Origin: UBA9653 sp014859835
Lineage (GTDB): Archaea; Thermoplasmatota; Thermoplasmata; UBA10834
Assembly: GCA_014859835.1 (NCBI GenBank)
Contig: JACZKW010000021.1
Location: forward strand, 1 to 10,291
DNA: 10,291 bases
Direction: 5' to 3'
Positions 5,948 through 10,291 of this stretch are shown one piece after another; the stretch's first letter is position 1; each line of letters begins with the position of its first letter. Both the position numbers and the translations under genes were made by a program. Below the pieces are notes generated by a model, which worked only from the letters and a program-made list of their open reading frames with translations, had not been told where the DNA came from and did not search any database.

Positions 5948-6547
5948 ATGCCTAAGAGATTGAAGACACCACTGTCGGAAGAAGACGCTCGCGGACTCAG
6001 GGCCGGAGAGACGATCTACCTGGACGGAGTCATCTATACCGGCAGGGATGAGGTCCATATACACGCTTTGGAGCACCTCGAGCATGGCAAGAAGATCCCC
6101 GTCGATTTCAATAGGGCGGCGCTATTCCACTGCGGCCCGATCATGAAGAAGGTCGATGACAAGTGGTTTGTAGTTGCTGCGGGTCCCACGACATCATCGA
6201 GGATGAACTCTCTCGAACCACAGTTCATCGAGAAGTTCCGGCCAGGCGCCATCATAGGAAAAGGTGGGATGTCCCAGCCGACGGTCGATGCCATGAAAAA
6301 GTATGGATGTGTCTACCTCGCCATCACTGGCGGCGCGGCCGTGCTCGCAGCCAAGGGCATCAAGAATGTTCAAGGCGTCGAGTGGTATGAACTAGGGATG
6401 CCTGAGGCCATATGGATAATGGATGCCGATAACTTCGGACCTCTGACCGTCGCGATCGATGCACACGGCAACAGTCTGTTCACTGATGTGGGTGTCAAGA
6501 TCAAGGAGAACGAACCGAAGGCCAGAGAACGGCTCGGTCTCAAGTGA
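5948..6547 (+). CDS. fumB: Class I fumarate hydratase, beta subunit
   Basis: This is the C-terminal half of the heteromeric class I fumarase, which completes the substrate site with the Fe-S alpha subunit. From the ATG at 5948 it is 199 residues and opens in family style with MPKRLKTPLSEEDARGLRAGETIYLDG. Conserved segments are RDEVHIHALE (33-42), AALFHCGP (57-64), AAGPTTSSRMN (77-87), GAIIGKGGMS (100-109), the YLAITGGAAVL loop (123-133) and GMPEAIW (150-156). A GTG at 5939, overlapping the alpha stop, would add three residues. I prefer ATG because of the ribosome binding site and the family N-terminus. The symbol follows common two-subunit naming and is not evidence of orthology with E. coli FumB. 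The gene converges on the surface-protein gene with 36 bp between stops. Confidence 0.92.
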   Translation: MPKRLKTPLSEEDARGLRAGETIYLDGVIYTGRDEVHIHALEHLEHGKKIPVDFNRAALFHCGPIMKKVDDKWFVVAAGPTTSSRMNSLEPQFIEKFRPGAIIGKGGMSQPTVDAMKKYGCVYLAITGGAAVLAAKGIKNVQGVEWYELGMPEAIWIMDADNFGPLTVAIDAHGNSLFTDVGVKIKENEPKARERLGLK

Positions 6548-6561
6548 ACGATCCCAATCGA

Positions 6562-6587
6562 CTGACCGGACTTTTCGCGCTGGTCAG
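6562..6587. terminator. Possible hairpin between convergent genes
   Basis: CTGACC (6562-6567) pairs with GGTCAG (6582-6587) across a 14-nt interval containing CTTTT. A further G-T and G-C pair are possible inside the stem. It sits between the fumarase beta stop and the surface-protein stop, and overlaps the latter. Short T runs at 6572-6575 and 6601-6604 could serve plus-strand termination, because archaeal termination relies mainly on T tracts. The stem is short and the T runs are weak. Confidence 0.3.
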
Positions 6588-8206
6588 CCTTCTATCTCTG
6601 TTTTATCGATCTCGCTGTCAACCGTCTCGTCCAGTTCCTCTTTCTCGGGCTCTTCCTCGTCATACACCGCAGGGGCATTGTCGGGCGTTTCGAAAGTCCG
6701 TATCCTGAGGATGACGGCGAGAGCGAGTATTATTATCGTCAGGAATAGTGCGAGTATCATCATCGAATGCGCTAGATCGAAACCGAATATGAACCCACCG
6801 AAGCTCTCACTTGCTGGTTCCATCAGGACTTGATCGAGCGTCGCAGTCTCCTCCCGAATTATCTTGACCGGTCCAAGTTCCTTCGATTTGTACCCTTCAA
6901 GAACGAACCTTAACGTGTAATTACCAGCATCCATTCCTGTGAACTCGAACTCCCCGTAGATATTGGTCACGGTCTCCCGCTGCATTATAAGGTTGGTGAT
7001 CGTGACCTTGACCCCCGATACTGGCTGACTGGTTTCGCTGGAGACCACCTTTCCGGACAACGACCCTGGCAACCCCTGGAGGTCGACATTGAGTAACCTC
7101 TCCCCGCCTCTCAGGATTATTACATTGACTACCGTGGTCGTGATGTATCCTTCCCGCGATGCAACGACGGTGTATGTGCCCGCGGTCACATTCAATATCT
7201 CGTACTCGCCATCGATCGACGAGTTCGTCATGAACTCGGTGCCCACGATCGTGATCAGTACTCCGGGAATCAGAAACGTGCCGGCTTTCACGACTCCATA
7301 AAGGCGCGTCGGTTTCTCTGTGAGCAAGATGTTGATGCCAGTAGTATGCACACCGCTTTCGACTACTACGTCCGAGATCGTCCCCGAATCGAACCCTTCC
7401 AACGAAGCGTTCAGCGAGTACGATCCCGCAACGAGGTTCGGTATCATGTATGTCCCGTTCACATTCGTCGTCGCTGTGACAGTCACAGTTCCAGCGACCA
7501 CCGAGACGGTTGCGCCAGCGAGCGGTTCAAGGTTCTCCGAATCCCTGACAGTCCCCGATATCGACCCAGTGAGCGAAGTCAGAACGAAATCTGATTGCGC
7601 TACACCTCCGGTGCTGAGAAACACGTCATTCGTCTTGTTCACATATCCATGAGCGCTTGCAGTCAATGCATATGGAAAGGTATTGCCAGGTACGCCATCC
7701 AGTCGATAGTGGCCAAGACTGTCAGTAACGTTAGAGTATCCCAGGGAAGAGATCGAAACCAACGCGCCCGTGATCAGTCCCATGGAATCGCTGACGGTGC
7801 CCAGCACACTACCTCCATATATCGTGAGTGTCACCGAAGTCACGTTTCCAGGCGTCGCTACGATCCCTACGACCCCCGAGGGGGTGTATCCAACCTTCTG
7901 AGATGAGACATTGTAGAGAGTTCCATTCGTATCCGCCATCAACCCTGTGAACACAGTCACGCCGCTGATGTCTGTCTGATTGCTGAGGGTTGTGCCAACC
8001 AGCTGCACGAGTACTCCTTCGATTGTTCTTCCTACGTCGTCAGTGACGGTAACGACGATGGTCGAGTTGTATCCAATCGCCTGAATAGTGGCACGATCGG
8101 AACCTGCCATCTGAAATTGGAGCATGCTCCCGGCTGGAATCATCGAAAGTACGAGGACCGCAGCGAGCAGGACCTTGACAGACCGAGGCCTTGATTGAGG
8201 CGTCAT
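6584..8206 (-). CDS. Membrane-anchored surface protein with five tandem beta-sandwich domains
   Basis: From the ATG at 8206 this is a 540-residue exported protein. A basic N-terminus (TPQSRPRSVK) precedes a hydrophobic segment at about 12-26, a signal peptide or anchor. Five consecutive domains of the carboxypeptidase-regulatory/Cna-B-like type follow, at about 40-131, 132-213, 214-297, 298-379 and 380-463. Most show the pattern 'G.V.......P..GA.V.......T...G.Y......GTY.......GY'. A transmembrane helix lies at about 481-501 (MMILALFLTIIILALAVIL), then RIR and an acidic cytoplasmic tail rich in Glu and Asp (506-540). I count 12 N-X-S/T sequons, all before the membrane helix, which suits heavy N-glycosylation. 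No enzyme domain is visible; a structural, adhesive or cell-envelope role is inference. An ATG at 8284 would add 26 residues, but the TATA element at 8242-8250 lies inside that extension and fits the 8206 start. Confidence 0.82.
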   Translation of the reverse strand: MTPQSRPRSVKVLLAAVLVLSMIPAGSMLQFQMAGSDRATIQAIGYNSTIVVTVTDDVGRTIEGVLVQLVGTTLSNQTDISGVTVFTGLMADTNGTLYNVSSQKVGYTPSGVVGIVATPGNVTSVTLTIYGGSVLGTVSDSMGLITGALVSISSLGYSNVTDSLGHYRLDGVPGNTFPYALTASAHGYVNKTNDVFLSTGGVAQSDFVLTSLTGSISGTVRDSENLEPLAGATVSVVAGTVTVTATTNVNGTYMIPNLVAGSYSLNASLEGFDSGTISDVVVESGVHTTGINILLTEKPTRLYGVVKAGTFLIPGVLITIVGTEFMTNSSIDGEYEILNVTAGTYTVVASREGYITTTVVNVIILRGGERLLNVDLQGLPGSLSGKVVSSETSQPVSGVKVTITNLIMQRETVTNIYGEFEFTGMDAGNYTLRFVLEGYKSKELGPVKIIREETATLDQVLMEPASESFGGFIFGFDLAHSMMILALFLTIIILALAVILRIRTFETPDNAPAVYDEEEPEKEELDETVDSEIDKTEIEG

Positions 8207-8241
8207 GCGTATGTCCCAGGGGTCATCAATCACGTAGTTGC

Positions 8242-8254
8242 GATAAATACGTTT
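8242..8254 (-). promoter_or_regulatory. BRE/TATA promoter of the surface-protein gene
   Basis: On the minus strand AAACGTATTTATC reads from 8254 to 8242, with a TATA-like TATTTAT centred near 8246. A transcription start about 27 bp downstream would fall near 8219 and leave a 12-13 nt leader before the ATG at 8206. This supports that start over the ATG at 8284. The divergent helicase promoter has the same AAACGTATT core. Confidence 0.6.
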
Positions 8255-8292
8255 GCCGAACCCTCCCATACATGATTCGTACACCCCTCTGA

Positions 8293-8306
8293 AAACGTAT
8301 TAATAT
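8293..8306 (+). promoter_or_regulatory. BRE/TATA promoter of the Lhr-type helicase gene
   Basis: AAACGTATTAATAT at 8293-8306 has a purine-rich BRE-like start and a TATA-like core centred near 8302. The expected transcription start is near 8329, about 20 nt before the ATG at 8350. Its first nine bases are identical to those of the divergent minus-strand promoter. Confidence 0.6.
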
Positions 8307-8349
8307 GGACACCTGATAACGAAGTAGAATCGACGGTCAGGATGGCATC

Positions 8350-10291
8350 ATGAGAACGGGAAGGAGTAGTGTGAGCACAGCAAGAGTCCTCTCTCTCATG
8401 CACCCGATCATCGCAGAATGGTTCAGGTCCCGATTCACGGAAGTGACCGAAGCTCAGGCCATGGCGGTCCCACTCATCCATTCTGGGGAAGGCGTCCTGG
8501 TCTCCTCCCCCACTGGCTCTGGGAAGACCCTGACTGCCTTCATGGCGATCCTGAACGAACTCACCCTCATGTCGGAGAAGGAGAAACTAGAGGACCGGGT
8601 CTATGCCGTCTATGTCTCTCCATTGAAAGCCCTCGCCAACGATATAAACGCGAATCTGATCCGCCCGCTCGATGAGATCTCCGAGCTGTTTCGAAGCAAG
8701 GGACGACCAGTTCCACGGATCAGGGTGGGCGTGAGGACGGGAGACACTCTTCCCAACGAGAGGCAAAAGCAGCTCCGGCTGCCACCGCATATATTCATCA
8801 CGACTCCAGAATCGTTGTCCTTGGTGCTGTCCACGCCAGTGTTTCGCAAGAAGTTCGAGCAAGTGAGCTATGTGATCGTGGACGAAGTCCACGAGCTATG
8901 CGATTCGAAACGCGGCGTCGCTCTTTCTCTGGCTATGGAGAAGCTCAGGAGTATCTGTCCCAAAGATTTCGTGAGGATTGGACTCTCAGCCACGGTAGCA
9001 CCCATTCAGGAGGTTGCGGATTTCCTGGCAGGTGTCGAAGGCGGGAAACCCCGAGCGATCAAGATAATCGAGGTATACCGTCAGCGGTCTTTGGACCTGC
9101 AGGTCCTGTGTCCTGCCAGTGACATGACTTCCCTTTCATTCGAGGTAGTCAACTCCAAGATGTACGACGTCCTCAAGGGCATGATCGACTCTCACAAGAC
9201 CACTCTGGTCTTCACCAACACGCGCAGTGGCACGGAGAGCGTCGTGTATAAGTTGAAGGAACGAGGCCTCGAGAACGTCGGCGCACACCATGGCAGCCTG
9301 AGCCGGGAGACCAGGCTCGAGGTCGAGGAGCGTCTTAGGAGGGGCGAGCTCAAGGCGGTAGTTTCCTCGACATCCCTCGAGCTTGGAATCGATATCGGAT
9401 CCGTCGACCTTGTCGTCCAGATAGGTTCTCCGAAATCCGTGGCGAAGGGCCTGCAGAGGATAGGCCGGGCGGGGCATCAGTATGGTGGCACGTCCAAAGG
9501 GCGTATGCTCGTCTTCGACAACGACGATCTGGTGGAATGCGCGGTCCTCTCGAGGGCGGCTCATAAGAAGATGATCGACAGGGTCTCGATACCAGTGAAC
9601 TCCCTCGACGTCCTTGCGCAAATGATAGTCGGCCTGTCGCTCGATCGACCATGGACCGTTGACGAGGCATTCTCACTGATCACGCGATCCTACTGCTACA
9701 GGACCCTCTCGATCGACCAGATGCGCAGCGTGATCAAGTATCTCGCCGGCAAGGACGATTTCGAAGGAGTCTATTCCAAGATATGGTATGATGTCAGTAC
9801 CGACACTTTCGGCAAGAAGCGCGGTTCCAGGATGATTTTTTACCTGAACCAGGGCACCATACCTGAGGAAGCGGATTACAAGATATACTCTGAGCGCGGC
9901 GCCCCGATAGGTTCACTGTCTGAGAAGTTCGTCGAACGCCTCTCAGTGGGGGACATATTCGTCCTCGGGGGGCGGAGCTACGAGTTCGTTCGGGCGAAAG
10001 GCACGAAGGCATTCGTCAAGAGCGCGAGCGGCAGGAAGCCCACGGTCCCATCATGGACTGGAGAGACGCTACCGAGAAGCTTCGACCTGTCCGTTCTCAT
10101 CGGCAAGTTCCGCGGGGAATTCGAGGAGAGGCTCGGCAGAGACTCGGACGATATGATATCTAAGTGGATCATGGACGAATTCATGGTGGATGAGGGTTCC
10201 GCTACTACGATCATCAGCTATTTCCGAGAGCAGAAGATGGTCGCGAAGCTCCCGACCGATGATCGCCTCGTCATTGAAGGGTACATTGATC
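8350..10291 (+). CDS. lhr: Lhr-type superfamily 2 DEVH helicase, 3' truncated by window
   Basis: The frame is open from the ATG at 8350 to the window end (647 residues seen; family members are usually about 850-950). Lhr-type helicases are ATP-driven 3'-5' translocases acting on DNA and DNA-RNA hybrids and are linked to repair. Motifs in order: TEAQ (33-36), Walker A SPTGSGKT (53-60), motif Ia SPLKALAND (90-98), Ib TTPESL (151-156), motif II DEVH (178-181), motif III SAT (213-215), motif IV LVFTNTR (286-292), motif V SSTSLELGIDIG (339-350) and motif VI QRIGRAGH (369-376). After the RecA pair come a winged-helix region (about 410-500) and the Lhr-typical GRKPTVPSWTGE (561-572), which separates it from Hel308 and SKI2-type helicases. 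A GTG at 8371, preceded by GGAAGGAG, and an ATG at 8398 (MHPIIAEWF) are alternative starts. The missing C-terminus prevents assignment to an Lhr subgroup. Confidence 0.92.
   Translation, partial: MRTGRSSVSTARVLSLMHPIIAEWFRSRFTEVTEAQAMAVPLIHSGEGVLVSSPTGSGKTLTAFMAILNELTLMSEKEKLEDRVYAVYVSPLKALANDINANLIRPLDEISELFRSKGRPVPRIRVGVRTGDTLPNERQKQLRLPPHIFITTPESLSLVLSTPVFRKKFEQVSYVIVDEVHELCDSKRGVALSLAMEKLRSICPKDFVRIGLSATVAPIQEVADFLAGVEGGKPRAIKIIEVYRQRSLDLQVLCPASDMTSLSFEVVNSKMYDVLKGMIDSHKTTLVFTNTRSGTESVVYKLKERGLENVGAHHGSLSRETRLEVEERLRRGELKAVVSSTSLELGIDIGSVDLVVQIGSPKSVAKGLQRIGRAGHQYGGTSKGRMLVFDNDDLVECAVLSRAAHKKMIDRVSIPVNSLDVLAQMIVGLSLDRPWTVDEAFSLITRSYCYRTLSIDQMRSVIKYLAGKDDFEGVYSKIWYDVSTDTFGKKRGSRMIFYLNQGTIPEEADYKIYSERGAPIGSLSEKFVERLSVGDIFVLGGRSYEFVRAKGTKAFVKSASGRKPTVPSWTGETLPRSFDLSVLIGKFRGEFEERLGRDSDDMISKWIMDEFMVDEGSATTIISYFREQKMVAKLPTDDRLVIEGYID

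Noticed and set aside
8207..8284. Upstream ATG at 8284 for the surface protein
   Set aside because: It would put 26 charged and aromatic residues before the signal segment, and it lies upstream of the TATA element that best fits a start at 8206.
9136..9621. 161-codon minus-strand frame inside the Lhr-type helicase
   Set aside because: It is antisense to helicase motifs IV to VI, which fix the coding frame on the plus strand.
1..10291. CRISPR arrays, transposons, prophage genes, toxin-antitoxin or other defence modules
   Set aside because: I saw no regularly spaced repeats, transposase or integrase motifs, or defence-type domains. The Lhr-type helicase alone, without partner genes in view, is better explained as a housekeeping repair helicase.

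Overview
The window looks like a chromosomal segment of a euryarchaeal-type archaeon. The grounds are an MCM replicative helicase, an NMD3-type ribosome export factor homologue, a Tsr3-type rRNA modification enzyme, an archaeal DUF424 protein, a two-subunit class I fumarate hydratase, an Lhr-type superfamily 2 helicase, and AT-rich TATA-like elements a short distance upstream of several start codons. Base composition is moderately GC-rich. An uncultivated Thermoplasmatota-like lineage is my best guess, but it is inference from gene content and not from any marker phylogeny. There are no tRNA or rRNA genes, CRISPR arrays, insertion sequences or prophage genes, so this reads as a core region rather than a mobile island.

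Layout. At the left edge, a small winged-helix-like ORF (4-252, +) ends tail-to-tail against an RDD-family membrane protein (256-702, -). A 197-bp intergenic gap follows, holding a near-perfect 22-bp dyad and a likely tsr3 promoter. Four co-oriented genes come next: tsr3 (900-1421), mcm (1460-3664), a DUF424 gene (3661-3957) and nmd3 (3958-4995). The last three are translationally coupled: mcm and DUF424 overlap by 4 bases, and DUF424 and nmd3 are in the same frame, separated by one TGA stop followed directly by a TTG start. A separate promoter then leads into the fumarate hydratase alpha and beta genes (5070-5942, 5948-6547). These converge on a long minus-strand gene for a membrane-anchored surface protein of tandem beta-sandwich domains (6584-8206). 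Divergent from it is an Lhr-type DEVH helicase (from 8350) that runs off the right edge.

How the genes fit together. The tsr3-mcm-DUF424-nmd3 run places small-subunit rRNA modification and large-subunit maturation next to the replicative helicase, so ribosome supply and DNA replication could be co-expressed. The fumarate hydratase pair is a separate central-metabolism operon. The surface protein and the helicase share only an intergenic promoter region, whose two outward-facing promoters carry the same 9-bp AAACGTATT core.

I did not find a convincing new defence or mobile system. The observations most worth a second look concern gene expression: the odd mcm start (TTG only, or an out-of-frame ATG next to a run of six G), the UGA-UUG junction of DUF424 and nmd3, the 22-bp dyad upstream of the RDD gene, and the multi-domain sequon-rich surface protein.
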